Positions 6,500-16,141 of a DNA stretch of 38,844 nucleotides are shown in pieces (positions within the stretch are counted from its first letter, which is position 1; every line of letters starts with the position of its first letter). The DNA is taken from positions 1 to 38,844 of the forward strand of contig JAFWXS010000051.1 of the NCBI GenBank assembly GCA_017517925.1, written 5' to 3'. Made by a program: the position numbers and the translations under genes. This DNA is from Bacteroidaceae bacterium. GTDB taxonomy: Bacteria > Bacteroidota > Bacteroidia > Bacteroidales > Bacteroidaceae. Under the pieces are notes generated by a model, which was not told the DNA's origin, did not search any database, and saw nothing but the letters and a program-made list of their open reading frames with translations.

Positions 6500-7096
6500 A
6501 TGAGCATACTGGCAAATATACCTCAGATTGCGGCCCTGCGTGGCGAGATAGAATCCGCGGAGGGCAGTGCCTTGCATACGCACCTGCACTTCGTCGCCTT
6601 GACCGAGAAGATTGAGGAGCGACTGCGCGAACATATCTCACCCACCACGCTCGAACGTGTATGGGGCTACTCGACCCGCCACTACGACACGGTCTCGCGC
6701 CGTACGCTTGATGTGCTGGCACGCTATATCGGTACCGAAAGTTGGGACGACTACGTCTTCCGCTTGCGTAGCATGGCAGGTCGCGAGTCCGAGGAGTTCT
6801 CAGGTGATATACTCAATGTGTCTTCGCTTGCCGTGGGTACCCGGCTGCTCATCGGGTGGCAGCCCGACCGCCTATGCGAAATACGTTACTTGGGCGACTA
6901 TCGCTTCGCCGTGGAGCGTGTGGAAAATAGTGCTTTGCGCGTGGGGGATAGCTTCTCGTGTATGCAGCTCCAGCTGGGGAGGGAACTCTATATGGATTGC
7001 TTCCAACGTGCCGATGCTCCCTCCGATGAGCGTGCAAGATATGCCGTGGGTCAGAGCCATGGGCTGACCACGCTGCGCATGATAGAGAATGAGTAA
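6500..7096 (+). CDS. HTH-like regulator candidate, divergent from the kinase
   Basis: 198 aa from the ATG at 6500. An ATG at 6479 is in frame, but it overlaps the palindrome and precedes the -7 box at 6484-6491; the same ATGATTAC word occurs upstream of the beta-flower gene where it cannot be a start, so 6500 is preferred. With that start the leader is nearly absent. Residues about 30-85 (KIEERLREHISPTTLERVWGY, then TLDVLARYIGTESWDDY) are a helical pattern common in uncharacterised Bacteroidota proteins and look DNA-binding-like. Residues about 100-190 look beta-rich (LLIGWQPDR, GDSF, GREL). No signal or membrane segment. A role in kinase signalling is inferred from the shared promoter region only. 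Confidence 0.7.
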   Translation: MSILANIPQIAALRGEIESAEGSALHTHLHFVALTEKIEERLREHISPTTLERVWGYSTRHYDTVSRRTLDVLARYIGTESWDDYVFRLRSMAGRESEEFSGDILNVSSLAVGTRLLIGWQPDRLCEIRYLGDYRFAVERVENSALRVGDSFSCMQLQLGRELYMDCFQRADAPSDERARYAVGQSHGLTTLRMIENE

Positions 7097-7143
7097 GCTT
7101 CTATATTATTATTATTGTCATGATCTGATAAGTATTGTTCATT

Positions 7144-7689
7144 ATGAAAAGCAATGAAGGTATTTCTGTCTCATTCCATCGAGGGCTTTCTGATAAACTG
7201 GATTGGATAGTTAGTTTGGGAATCTTGGGAATTGTTGGTCCAGGTATGTATATTTGGGGTGCTATTGAACTTTGGCACCTCGAGAGAGGGGCCTCATATA
7301 TGTTCCTATCGTGCGCGCTAATGTTGGTCGTAGGTTTCGTGTGGGGATTAAACTGTATTCCTATGCGCTTACAAGTTGAGGGTAGTGAGATCATTCTGAC
7401 AAAGATGTTGGTTCCTTTGAGGATTTCATTAGATGATGTGGAAGAGGTAAAGACCACTACCATTTCCTTTGTAAAGGGAGGACTAGACTCCTGGCAAAGG
7501 CCGAGGTTTTGGGGACGATGTAAGCACAAATCCTTGGGAAAGGTGTACTGTTATATCCCTGCTCCATTTCCTGAGCGGTTGGTGCTTATTCGTACGAAGA
7601 ATGGGCAGCATTATGTATTCGGTTGTACGTGCGTTGATGAATTTATTAAATATGTGAATTCAAGGATTTTAAAAGGAACGATTCAATAG
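7144..7689 (+). CDS. Membrane protein with a bacterial PH-like domain
   Basis: 181 aa from the ATG at 7144; a TTG three codons earlier is possible but weaker. Two membrane helices at about 22-42 and 52-70 form a hairpin with a short outer loop. Residues about 74-175 (LQVEGSEIILTKM, ISLDDVEEVKTT, VLIRTKNGQHYVFGC, DEFIKYV) follow the beta-strand pattern of the small bacterial PH domains found after such hairpins. Function in this family is largely unknown. It lies 47 bp after the HTH-like gene and 9 bp before tex, so it may be transcribed with them. It is lower in GC than its neighbours. Confidence 0.65.
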   Translation: MKSNEGISVSFHRGLSDKLDWIVSLGILGIVGPGMYIWGAIELWHLERGASYMFLSCALMLVVGFVWGLNCIPMRLQVEGSEIILTKMLVPLRISLDDVEEVKTTTISFVKGGLDSWQRPRFWGRCKHKSLGKVYCYIPAPFPERLVLIRTKNGQHYVFGCTCVDEFIKYVNSRILKGTIQ

Positions 7690-7698
7690 CAATAAAAA

Positions 7699-9816
7699 AT
7701 GAACAAATATATTTCCCAAACTCTCAACCTCTCGGAGCAGGCGGTGGCTAATACGTTGAAGTTGCTCACCGAGGGGGCTACCATCCCCTTCATCAGTCGC
7801 TATCGTAAGGAGGTGACGGGAGGACTCGATGAGGTGCAGATTGCTGCCATCGACACGGCACACAAGAAGTTGGTAGAGTTGGAAAAGCGCAAGGAGACCA
7901 TCCTCGCCACCATCGAGGAGCAGGGAAAACTCTCCGACGAGCTGCGCTTACGCATCGCTCGCTGCATGGATGCTACGGAGCTGGAGGACATCTACTTGCC
8001 CTATAAACCCAAGCGCCGCACCCGTGCCGAGGTGGCACGTGGCAAAGGGCTGGAAACCCTGGCCAAGATGCTGATGGCGCAAAACTCCAATGGTGTGGAG
8101 TCCATGGCCATGCGCTTCGTCAAGGGCGAGGTGAAAGACGCCGATGAGGCCCTGCAGGGTGCCCGCGACATCATCGCCGAGTGGGTCAACGAGAGCGAAC
8201 GCTCAAGGAACACCGTGCGCAACATCTTTGCCCGCGAGGCCCGCATCACCTCCAAGGTGATAGCCGGTAAGGAGAGCGAGGGCGACAAGTACCGCGACTA
8301 CTTTGACTGGAGTGAACCGCTCTCGCGCTGCTCGTCGCACCGCATGCTGGCCATACGCCGTGGCGAGAAGGAGGGCTTCCTGCGTGTGAGCATTGCTCCG
8401 GCCGATGATGCGGTGGCCGTGGAGCGCCTTGAGCGCCAGTTTGTGCGCTCGCAAGGCGAGTGCGCCGAGCAGATTGCGGTGGCCGTGCGCGACGGATACA
8501 AGCGATTGCTGCGTCCCTCCATCGAGACCGAGTTTGCCAACAGTTCCAAGGAGAAGGCCGATGAGGAGGCCATTCGTGTATTTGCCGCTAACCTCAAACA
8601 GCTGCTTCTGGCACCGCCTCTCGGACAGAAGCGTGTGCTGGCCATCGACCCCGGCTATCGCACAGGCTGCAAGGTGGTGTGCCTCGATGCGCAGGGCAAT
8701 CTGCTGCATAATGAGACCATCTTTCCCCATCCGCCAAAGTCGGACTATGCCGGTGCAAGCCGCAAACTGGCGCGCTTGGTGGAGCAATATAAGATAGAGG
8801 CCATATCCATCGGTAATGGTACGGCGAGTCGTGAGACGGAGCAGTTTGTCACCTCACAGCGCTACGACCGCCCCCTGCAGGTGTTCGTGGTGAGCGAGGA
8901 TGGTGCCTCCATCTACTCGGCCTCGAAGGTGGCTCGCGATGAGTTCCCCGACTATGATGTCACTGTACGCGGGGCTGTCTCCATCGGTCGCCGACTGATG
9001 GATCCCTTGGCCGAACTCGTAAAGATTGACCCCAAATCCATCGGGGTGGGGCAGTACCAGTACGATGTGAACCAAAATGAACTGAAATCATCGCTCGACC
9101 GCACCGTGGAGCACTGTGTGAACTCCGTAGGTGTAAACGTGAATACGGCGAGCAAGCACCTGCTCACCTATGTGTCGGGACTCAATGCTACGCTGGCACA
9201 GAATATCGTCGACTACCGTGCCGAGCATGGAGCCTTTGCCTCGCGCAGCGAGCTGAAGCGCGTGCCGCGTATGGGCGAGAAGAGCTTCGAGCAGTCTGCA
9301 GGCTTCCTGCGCATCCCCGATGCCAAGAACCCGCTGGACAACTCGGCTGTGCACCCTGAGCGCTATCGCTTGGTGGAGCAGATGGCCAAGGACCTGGGCT
9401 GCTCGGTGGGCGAACTGATTGCCGATACCAAACGCCGTGCGCAGATACAGGTAGACCGCTATGTGAGTGGCGATGTGGGTCTGCCCACGCTACACGATAT
9501 CATGAGCGAACTGGAGAAGCCCGGCCGTGACCCACGCCAAGCTATCGAGGTGTGGAGCTTCGACGAGCGCATCCGCACGATAGATGATGTGAAAGCAGGG
9601 ATGGTGCTCCCCGGCATCGTCACCAACGTCACCAACTTTGGCTGCTTCGTGGATATAGGCGTCAAGGAGAATGGATTGGTGCATGTGTCGCAACTGGCCG
9701 ACCGCTACGTGAGCGACCCTACTACCATCGTCTCGGTGCATCAGCACGTCACCGTGCGTGTGCTCGAAGTGGACTATGCCCGCAAACGCATCAGCCTGTC
9801 GATGAAGGGGGTGTAG
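7699..9816 (+). CDS. tex: Tex-family RNA-binding transcription accessory protein
   Basis: 705 aa, the usual full length for Tex. Order of domains: N-terminal helical Tex region (EGATIPFISRYRKEVTGGLDE), a YqgF/RNase H-like domain about 310-435 (KRVLAIDPGYRTGCKVV), tandem helix-hairpin-helix about 480-550 (NVNTASKHLLTYVSGL, LKRVPRMGEKSFEQ), and an S1 RNA-binding domain about 635-704 (GIVTNVTNFGCFVDIGVKENG). The cytoplasmic protein binds nucleic acid and associates with transcription complexes in other bacteria. It starts at an ATG 9 bp after the PH-domain gene. The two promoter cassettes of the next operon follow its stop codon. Confidence 0.97.
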   Translation: MNKYISQTLNLSEQAVANTLKLLTEGATIPFISRYRKEVTGGLDEVQIAAIDTAHKKLVELEKRKETILATIEEQGKLSDELRLRIARCMDATELEDIYLPYKPKRRTRAEVARGKGLETLAKMLMAQNSNGVESMAMRFVKGEVKDADEALQGARDIIAEWVNESERSRNTVRNIFAREARITSKVIAGKESEGDKYRDYFDWSEPLSRCSSHRMLAIRRGEKEGFLRVSIAPADDAVAVERLERQFVRSQGECAEQIAVAVRDGYKRLLRPSIETEFANSSKEKADEEAIRVFAANLKQLLLAPPLGQKRVLAIDPGYRTGCKVVCLDAQGNLLHNETIFPHPPKSDYAGASRKLARLVEQYKIEAISIGNGTASRETEQFVTSQRYDRPLQVFVVSEDGASIYSASKVARDEFPDYDVTVRGAVSIGRRLMDPLAELVKIDPKSIGVGQYQYDVNQNELKSSLDRTVEHCVNSVGVNVNTASKHLLTYVSGLNATLAQNIVDYRAEHGAFASRSELKRVPRMGEKSFEQSAGFLRIPDAKNPLDNSAVHPERYRLVEQMAKDLGCSVGELIADTKRRAQIQVDRYVSGDVGLPTLHDIMSELEKPGRDPRQAIEVWSFDERIRTIDDVKAGMVLPGIVTNVTNFGCFVDIGVKENGLVHVSQLADRYVSDPTTIVSVHQHVTVRVLEVDYARKRISLSMKGV

Positions 9817-9846
9817 GTCGCTTTTTTTATGAGGAATAGGGGCTTA

Positions 9847-9988
9847 GTGATAAATATTCAAGAAAATTTGATATTTCTCGTTCGTTTATTGCTATCTTTG
9901 CACTGAAGCGCGAAGATACTTTCACTCTCAGTGATAAATATTCAAGCAAGCTTGATATTTCTCGTTCGTTTATCCGTATCTTTGCGCT
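9847..9988 (+). promoter_or_regulatory. Tandem duplicated promoter cassette of the GH27 operon
   Basis: Two copies, 9847-9904 and 9931-9988, 84 bp apart. Each has GTGATAAATATTCAAG, four or so bases, TTGATATTT, CTCGTTCGTTTAT and the -7 box TATCTTTG (9893-9900 and 9977-9984). The arms AAATATTCAAG and CTTGATATTT form an imperfect inverted repeat lying where a -33 region would be. The proximal -7 box is 44 bp before the GH27 start codon. Confidence 0.8.
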
Positions 9989-10027
9989 AATGGGAAGCGT
10001 AAAAACAATTTCTAATATCATATCTGT

Positions 10028-13000
10028 ATGAAGAAACTTAAGACTTTAGGCGTGGCCATGCTGGCAGTAGCATCGCTTTGTGCACAAACGGGAACGGAAC
10101 AGACTTTCAAGACGTGGGCGCAGACTCCTCCCATGGGATGGAACTCGTGGGACTGCTTTGGCCCTACGGTTGTGGAAGAGGAGGTGAAACAGAATGCCGA
10201 TTACATGGCCGAACGTCTGGCGGCCTATGGATGGGAATATGTGGTGGTAGATATTCGTTGGTATGTGGAGAATGACAAGGCTGGTGGATATAACCAAACC
10301 AACCCCATCTATGTGTATGACGAGTATGGGCGGTATACCCCTGCCCTCAATCGCTTCCCCTCTGCTGCCGATGGTGTGGGGTTCAAGGCACTGGCCGATT
10401 ATGTGCACAACAAGGGGTTGAAGTTCGGAATACACCTTATGCGCGGATTGCCCAAGGTGGCTGCCGAGAAGAAGTTGCCGGTGAAGGGTACCGATGGCAT
10501 CACGTGTGACATGATTTGCAACAATGACTCGGCATGTACATGGCTACGTGACAACTATAAGGTGGACTGCACCAAGCCTGGTGCGCAGGAATACTATAAC
10601 TCCTGCTTTGATATGTATGCCCAGTGGGGAGTGGACTTCGTAAAGATTGATGACCTGTCCCGTCCCTACCATACAGGGGAGATAGAGATGATACGCAAGG
10701 CCATTGACCAGTGCGGACGCCCTATCGTGCTCAGCATATCACCGGGTGAGACACCGCTCGATAAGGTAGACCACGTGAAGGAGCATGCCAACATGTGGCG
10801 CACAGTGGATGACTTCTGGGACAATTGGAGCCAACTGAACTATCAGTTCCAGGTGTGTGCCAAGTGGGCGCCCTACATCGCTCCCGGTACGTGGCCCGAC
10901 GCAGACATGCTCCCTCTTGGAAAAATCAGTATCCGTGGTGAGCGAGGAGCAGAGCGATGGACACAGTTTACACGCGATGAGCAGTATACGATGATGAACC
11001 TCTGGACCATCTTCAAGAGCCCGTTGATGTTTGGTGGTCATCTGCCTGAGAACGATGCGGCTACCGACTCTCTGCTAACCAATCGCGATGTACTCTACAT
11101 GCACCACTACTCCATGAACAACCGTGAAGTGACAAATCAGGACAATCATGTGATGTGGAGTGCTGACGACCCTGCCAACGGAGATAAATTTGTTGCGCTC
11201 TTCAACCTCGGTGGCTCTGAGTTCGTGAACCCCAAGAATGTGCTGTGGCGCAGTGGAACCATATCGTACCTTACCACAGGCTATGCTACCAATGTTGAGG
11301 TGGACATCCCTGAGGGAAGCCGCGAACTGGCGTTGATTGCTACGGATGGCGGTGATGGATATGACTGTGACCATGCAGACTGGATCAATCCCATCGTGAC
11401 CATGCAGGATGGTTCGACCATAGACCTGACCTCTTACAAATACCTGCGTTCGACTTGTGGATGGGGTAGTGTGGCCATCAACAAGAACCTCAATGGAGGT
11501 AAGCTTAGTATTGATGGGACTACTTATGATAAAGGTATTGCTACCCATGCCAATTCCATTCTCCTCTATGAATTGCCTGAAGGTGCCGTAAAGTTTACGG
11601 CTCTTGTGGGTATAGACAATACAGGTAGCGATCAGGGTAGTAAGTCGTCGATAGAGTTTATGGTATTCAATGAAGACCCCACCATACGTATTGAGACTAC
11701 CGATCAGTGGAGCGGAGGAAACAAAACTATCAAGGTTGATCCCAACAAGCAGGTGGGTTATAGTGGATTCATCGGTCGCGTGGCTGGTCGCCAACAAGCT
11801 GTCGTGGAGGCCGATATTACTGGTGCCGAGAAACTTTATTTAGTAGTGACCAACGGAGGTGACGGACTTAGCTATGACCATGCAGACTGGGCCAACCCTG
11901 TGCTCATTGACAAGGATGGCAATGAGACCTCGCTCACCGAGATAAACTGGGATGCCAACCCCATCAATGGCTGGAATGCTCCCAAGAAGAACAAGAACAA
12001 TGACGGTAACACGATGGCTATTGCAGGGAAAACCTATGCCAAGGGATTCGGGGTGAACGCCCCCTCTATGCTCACATTCACCTTGCCCGAAGGACATGAA
12101 TATGTCGCTTTTAAGTCTACCGTGGGCTACGATGATGATGTGAAGAATGCTTCGTCTGGCGTCACCATGGAGTTCCGTCTCTTTACACAGGACCCCGCAC
12201 CGAGCAATACGGCTGTTGTGCCTCTTGACCTTACTCGATTAGGCTTCAGCGCGGAGCAGGAATGTCGCATTGTCGAAATGTGGAAGGGTGTCGACATGGG
12301 GACTTATAAGGGTTGTGAATTCGCACCTGTGCTTCGATCTCATGAAAGTGCTCTTTATCGTGTGTCGCCACAAGGACGTGCCGAGGGAGCTACAGTCTCG
12401 CTTTATCAGCCCGAGGCCGAGGAGGGCAAGCCCAATACGGAGTTATATATCCGAGTGTCTGATGCTGCCACTGAAGAAGGGTATGTGCAGCTACTTTGCA
12501 ATGGTAAGGTGCTGAGTGTGCAGGCTCTCGATGCAGATGGGCGGGCAACCTATAACTATGGTGGTCTGTATGCTGGTACCTATACTTTTCAGGCACTTTA
12601 TAGCGGCACCACCACTACCGCTGGTGTTGCATCGGAGAAACTCACCATTACTATGGCTGGAGAGGCTGAAGACCTCAGCATATTGCAGAACCGTCTTGCC
12701 GATCTGGTTTCAGAGGCGGAGTCTATAGACCAGAGTAATGTCGCCGGTGCATTGCGCGCTTCATTGGATGAGGCCATTGAGATGGCAAAGAGTGCTGATG
12801 TCAATGTGAAAGCAGAACTGGAATCGGCTATTGTTACCCTGCAAGAGGCTATGGAGAAGGCTCGGCTCTCCATGAGCAGCATGCGTAACCTGCAGTCGGC
12901 CATTGCAGAGGCCAATGCCTTCGTCAATCTTATGGCCGAAGGTGAAGTACGTACAGCCTTGGTGGATGGCATTGCTGCAGCTTCGGATGTTCTCATGGGA

Positions 13001-13768
13001 ACGGCTTCGACTCTTGATGAGGTGAAGGGGGCTGTCACGGCTCTCAATGATCTTCTCCTTGAATCAAAGAAAACTGGTGAGCCATTGGCTGGGCAGATGT
13101 TCGAGATGACAGAGTTTCTCACTAACCCCAGTTTTGAACTCGGTACCACAGGATGGGCTCTCGATAAGCAGGCTTCAGGATGGTCAGACTTTGCTACCTG
13201 GAGCGACCGCCCTGCAGCAGGGGGGAATAGCTTTGTTAGTGTTATTTGTCAGAGCATTACCCGTCTTGACCTCAACCAGACCGTTCGGGAACTTCCTGCG
13301 GGGGTATATACTGTGGAGGCGAGCCTGCGCAACACCGATGGGGCACACTGTTTGAGCGATCAGCATATCTATGCCCAGGCAGGAGATGTTACCTATAGTT
13401 CGAATCCCTTAACGACAGTGAGCGGGACGGGCAATAATGATTGGACACGCTTGGTGGTGACAGATGTTGACTTGGCAGCTAATGCTCCATTACGTATAGG
13501 GGCTTGTTCTACGGGCGATGGATCAAGTACCAAAGGCTGGTTTCAGGCTGATGACTTTCACCTTTATTATTGGGGAAAGAAGAGTGACCCGGGAACGGGA
13601 GTTGATAATAGGCTTCAGCAGGTTGTAGGACGCCAATATTTTGATTTGCAGGGTACACAATTGTCAACTCCTAAGTGGGGCTTTAACATAGTCAAGGAGG
13701 TTCTTGATAATGGAAGAGTCAGGGTAAGGAAATTGCTGGTTGATGAGAAACATGTTCTTGTAGAGTAA
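10028..13768 (+). CDS. Secreted GH27-family alpha-galactosidase with two NPCBM modules and C-terminal CBM
   Basis: 1246 aa. Signal peptide about 1-19. GH27 catalytic domain about 25-430 (TPPMGWNSWDCFG at the start); nucleophile Asp208 in VKIDD and acid/base Asp261 in MWRTVDDFW. It should release terminal alpha-galactosyl (or related) residues; a few GH27 enzymes act on arabinopyranose or N-acetylgalactosamine. Two NPCBM-like modules follow (about 430-560 and 590-725; both contain DGG/GGDG...DHADW and 'KGIATHA/KGFGVNA'). Then come an Ig-like region, a FIVAR-like helical linker about 885-1000, a jelly-roll CBM (LTNPSFELGTTGW) and a degenerate YFDLQGTQLSTPKWG sorting-type tail. First gene of the operon, 10 bp before the fusion gene, driven by the tandem cassette upstream. 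Confidence 0.92.
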   Translation: MKKLKTLGVAMLAVASLCAQTGTEQTFKTWAQTPPMGWNSWDCFGPTVVEEEVKQNADYMAERLAAYGWEYVVVDIRWYVENDKAGGYNQTNPIYVYDEYGRYTPALNRFPSAADGVGFKALADYVHNKGLKFGIHLMRGLPKVAAEKKLPVKGTDGITCDMICNNDSACTWLRDNYKVDCTKPGAQEYYNSCFDMYAQWGVDFVKIDDLSRPYHTGEIEMIRKAIDQCGRPIVLSISPGETPLDKVDHVKEHANMWRTVDDFWDNWSQLNYQFQVCAKWAPYIAPGTWPDADMLPLGKISIRGERGAERWTQFTRDEQYTMMNLWTIFKSPLMFGGHLPENDAATDSLLTNRDVLYMHHYSMNNREVTNQDNHVMWSADDPANGDKFVALFNLGGSEFVNPKNVLWRSGTISYLTTGYATNVEVDIPEGSRELALIATDGGDGYDCDHADWINPIVTMQDGSTIDLTSYKYLRSTCGWGSVAINKNLNGGKLSIDGTTYDKGIATHANSILLYELPEGAVKFTALVGIDNTGSDQGSKSSIEFMVFNEDPTIRIETTDQWSGGNKTIKVDPNKQVGYSGFIGRVAGRQQAVVEADITGAEKLYLVVTNGGDGLSYDHADWANPVLIDKDGNETSLTEINWDANPINGWNAPKKNKNNDGNTMAIAGKTYAKGFGVNAPSMLTFTLPEGHEYVAFKSTVGYDDDVKNASSGVTMEFRLFTQDPAPSNTAVVPLDLTRLGFSAEQECRIVEMWKGVDMGTYKGCEFAPVLRSHESALYRVSPQGRAEGATVSLYQPEAEEGKPNTELYIRVSDAATEEGYVQLLCNGKVLSVQALDADGRATYNYGGLYAGTYTFQALYSGTTTTAGVASEKLTITMAGEAEDLSILQNRLADLVSEAESIDQSNVAGALRASLDEAIEMAKSADVNVKAELESAIVTLQEAMEKARLSMSSMRNLQSAIAEANAFVNLMAEGEVRTALVDGIAAASDVLMGTASTLDEVKGAVTALNDLLLESKKTGEPLAGQMFEMTEFLTNPSFELGTTGWALDKQASGWSDFATWSDRPAAGGNSFVSVICQSITRLDLNQTVRELPAGVYTVEASLRNTDGAHCLSDQHIYAQAGDVTYSSNPLTTVSGTGNNDWTRLVVTDVDLAANAPLRIGACSTGDGSSTKGWFQADDFHLYYWGKKSDPGTGVDNRLQQVVGRQYFDLQGTQLSTPKWGFNIVKEVLDNGRVRVRKLLVDEKHVLVE

Positions 13769-13778
13769 AAAATCTGTT

Positions 13779-16106
13779 TTGATAGAGAAGCGTAGTTTAT
13801 TTATAGCATTAGTATTGGTTTGCAGTTTTGCAGCCAATGCACAGGTGTATAGTTTGGAGGGCCCCTACGAAGTGGTGGCACGCGATGGTGTGTATCGTCA
13901 TACCAAGGGGGGAAGTGAGCGCGATATGCGTGCGGCCTATGACCTTGCCGTAGCAGGCGATGAGGCTACCTCGGTGGCCATCATCAATGCCTATGCACAT
14001 ACACTACAGCGATTCGACGGACATGATGCTCCGCTCTGCACGATACAAGCCTACGACCTGTTGCAGGCGATGATTCTCATGAAGGAGCACGCCACACCCG
14101 AGTGGGCGGCCATGGTGCGCCGGGCCATACTGCCCACGATAGATAGGTTTGAGGCCGCCAGCCCCTATACCAACGGCAATTGGGGTGCCATCGTGAACCG
14201 CTGCCGTATGGCATGCGGTATCTTCCTTGAGGATAGTGTTATCTATCGCGCAGCCATAGACTATTATCTCCATGCCAATGACAATGGCTCGCTACCCAAG
14301 TATGTGGGCGAGACGGGGCAGTGTCAGGAGACAGGACGCGACCAGGGACATGTGCAGCTGGGTCTTGAGGCTTTGGCGCAGACCTGCGAGATGGCATGGC
14401 AGCAGGGTGACGACTTGTGGGGAGCGCTCAATAACCGGTTGATGCAGGGCTTCGAGTATACTGCCCGCTATAACCTCGGACACGAGGTGCCTTTCGAAAC
14501 GTGGACCGACTGTACGGGACTCTACAATGATTGGACTGTACCCGGGTCGATGGGACGTGGCAAGGTTTGGGACATCTACCGACTCCCCTATAGCCACTAC
14601 GTGAAGCGCATGGGGCTCAAGATGCCCTACACGAAGAGAATACTTGCCTTGCAGGATAAGGCGGAGCGCAAGGGTAAGAGCCGTATGCTCAATGTACCCG
14701 GTGTGAAGGAGGAACTCAAGCTGCATACGATATACACCTATCCCGCTCCAGAAGGTGCACCGCTGAAGAACGACTATGACGTGTTCGTCCGTCCGCGTGG
14801 GGTAGAGGAGTGGACCAAGATCGACACCTACATGGCCAAGGTGAATGCGCCCATCGGTGACAACAAGCACCGCGTGACACAGATATCCTACGCCCTTTTC
14901 GACTTCACGGGCGATGTCTTCGTCCGTGTGGTGTGTAAGAACAGGAAGTTCAAGAGTGCCCGCATATGTCCCGACTACCGAGGCACCATTGCTAATGTGC
15001 AGAACGACTCTACGGTGCAGTTCATCCTCTTCCAACCCGAGAACGTGAGCGTGGAGTTTGATGGCAGTATCACCGACAACCTGCTGCTCTTTACTTCGCG
15101 TCCCCCAGTGACCGAGGCTGAGGTCGAGGCTGAAGCACGACGCCAAGGCTGCCAGTTTATCAGCTATGCCCCCGGCTACTATACCGACAAGACCATTGCT
15201 GTACCCTCAAATACCACTATATACCTTGCAGGAGGTGCCTACTTCACTGGTACGTTTACCATCGAAGATGCCGAGAACGTGAGCATCATCGGACGTGGTA
15301 TTGCCCGTCCCGGTGACGGATACGAGGGTTGCCACGTACACCGTAGCAAGAACGTGAGTATTGACGGGCTCATCCTCAACACCTGTCCTATAGGGGGCAG
15401 CGATGGAGTGACGCTGCATGATGTGCGCTGCATCTCGCACCCTTCATGGGGCGACGGGCTCAATGTGTTTGCCTCATCGAATGTGCTCTACGACCGTGTG
15501 TTCTGCCGTACTTCGGACGATTGCACTACTGCCTATGCCACCCGCAAGGGATTCGGTGGCTCGGTACGCAATGTACGCATGACCAATTCTACCCTTTGGG
15601 CCGATGTGGCACACCCTATCTTCATCGGCATACACGGTAACTCGGAACGTCCCGACAGCATCGTGGAACTCGTGTATGAGAATATCGACATCATCTGCCA
15701 GAGCGAACCGCAGGTCGACTATCAGGGCTGCATGGCCATCAACTGTGGCGACAACAACTACGTGAAGGATGTGCTCTTCGACAACATCCGCATCGAGAAC
15801 ATACATCAAGGTTCGCTGCTCCAAATCAAGGTAAGCCACAATGCCAAGTACTGTACCGCACCCGGTCGAGGTGTTGAGAATGTCACCTTTCGTAACATCC
15901 GCTACAACGGCGAGCAGCCCTACATGTCCATTATCAACGGCTACAACGAGGAGCGCAAGGTGAAGAACATCACCTTTGAGGGGCTCAAGATCAATGGTTG
16001 CCCCATCTATGATGACATGTCCGGCAAGCCCCGCTGGTACCAGACGGCCGATTTCGTGCCCATCTACATAGGTAACCATGTGGAGGGAGTGGTGTTTAAG
16101 CAATGA
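13779..16106 (+). CDS. Secreted alginate-lyase-like / GH28-like beta-helix fusion
   Basis: 775 aa starting at TTG 13779; the residues that follow (IEKRSLFIALVLVCSFAANAQ) are a signal peptide, and no ATG lies before residue 50. The N-terminal half (about 30-310) is an alpha/alpha-toroid alginate_lyase (PF05426) type domain with NWG at 134-136, QETGRDQGH at 183-191 and QGDDLWG at 209-215. The C-terminal half (about 315-775) has a beta-sandwich (LHTIYTYPAPEG, SYALFDFTGDV) and a right-handed beta-helix of the GH28/GH49 type (YLAGGAYFTGTF, IIGRGIARPG, SWGDGLNVFAS, CRTSDDC). This predicts both eliminative and hydrolytic attack on an acidic glycan; the substrate is unknown. It lies 10 bp after the GH27 gene, likely translationally coupled. 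Confidence 0.8.
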   Translation: MIEKRSLFIALVLVCSFAANAQVYSLEGPYEVVARDGVYRHTKGGSERDMRAAYDLAVAGDEATSVAIINAYAHTLQRFDGHDAPLCTIQAYDLLQAMILMKEHATPEWAAMVRRAILPTIDRFEAASPYTNGNWGAIVNRCRMACGIFLEDSVIYRAAIDYYLHANDNGSLPKYVGETGQCQETGRDQGHVQLGLEALAQTCEMAWQQGDDLWGALNNRLMQGFEYTARYNLGHEVPFETWTDCTGLYNDWTVPGSMGRGKVWDIYRLPYSHYVKRMGLKMPYTKRILALQDKAERKGKSRMLNVPGVKEELKLHTIYTYPAPEGAPLKNDYDVFVRPRGVEEWTKIDTYMAKVNAPIGDNKHRVTQISYALFDFTGDVFVRVVCKNRKFKSARICPDYRGTIANVQNDSTVQFILFQPENVSVEFDGSITDNLLLFTSRPPVTEAEVEAEARRQGCQFISYAPGYYTDKTIAVPSNTTIYLAGGAYFTGTFTIEDAENVSIIGRGIARPGDGYEGCHVHRSKNVSIDGLILNTCPIGGSDGVTLHDVRCISHPSWGDGLNVFASSNVLYDRVFCRTSDDCTTAYATRKGFGGSVRNVRMTNSTLWADVAHPIFIGIHGNSERPDSIVELVYENIDIICQSEPQVDYQGCMAINCGDNNYVKDVLFDNIRIENIHQGSLLQIKVSHNAKYCTAPGRGVENVTFRNIRYNGEQPYMSIINGYNEERKVKNITFEGLKINGCPIYDDMSGKPRWYQTADFVPIYIGNHVEGVVFKQ

Positions 16107-16141
16107 ACAATCGTCAGACAAACGAATAGAAACGATATACT

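Noticed and set aside
6437-6634. 66-residue N-terminal extension of the kinase
   Set aside because: It would cover the divergent promoter and overlap the HTH-like gene; the ATG at 6436 sits directly before the kinase domain.
14292-15146. 284-aa minus-strand ORF opposite the lyase/GH28-like fusion
   Set aside because: Antisense shadow of a clear secreted enzyme, without domain, signal or promoter.
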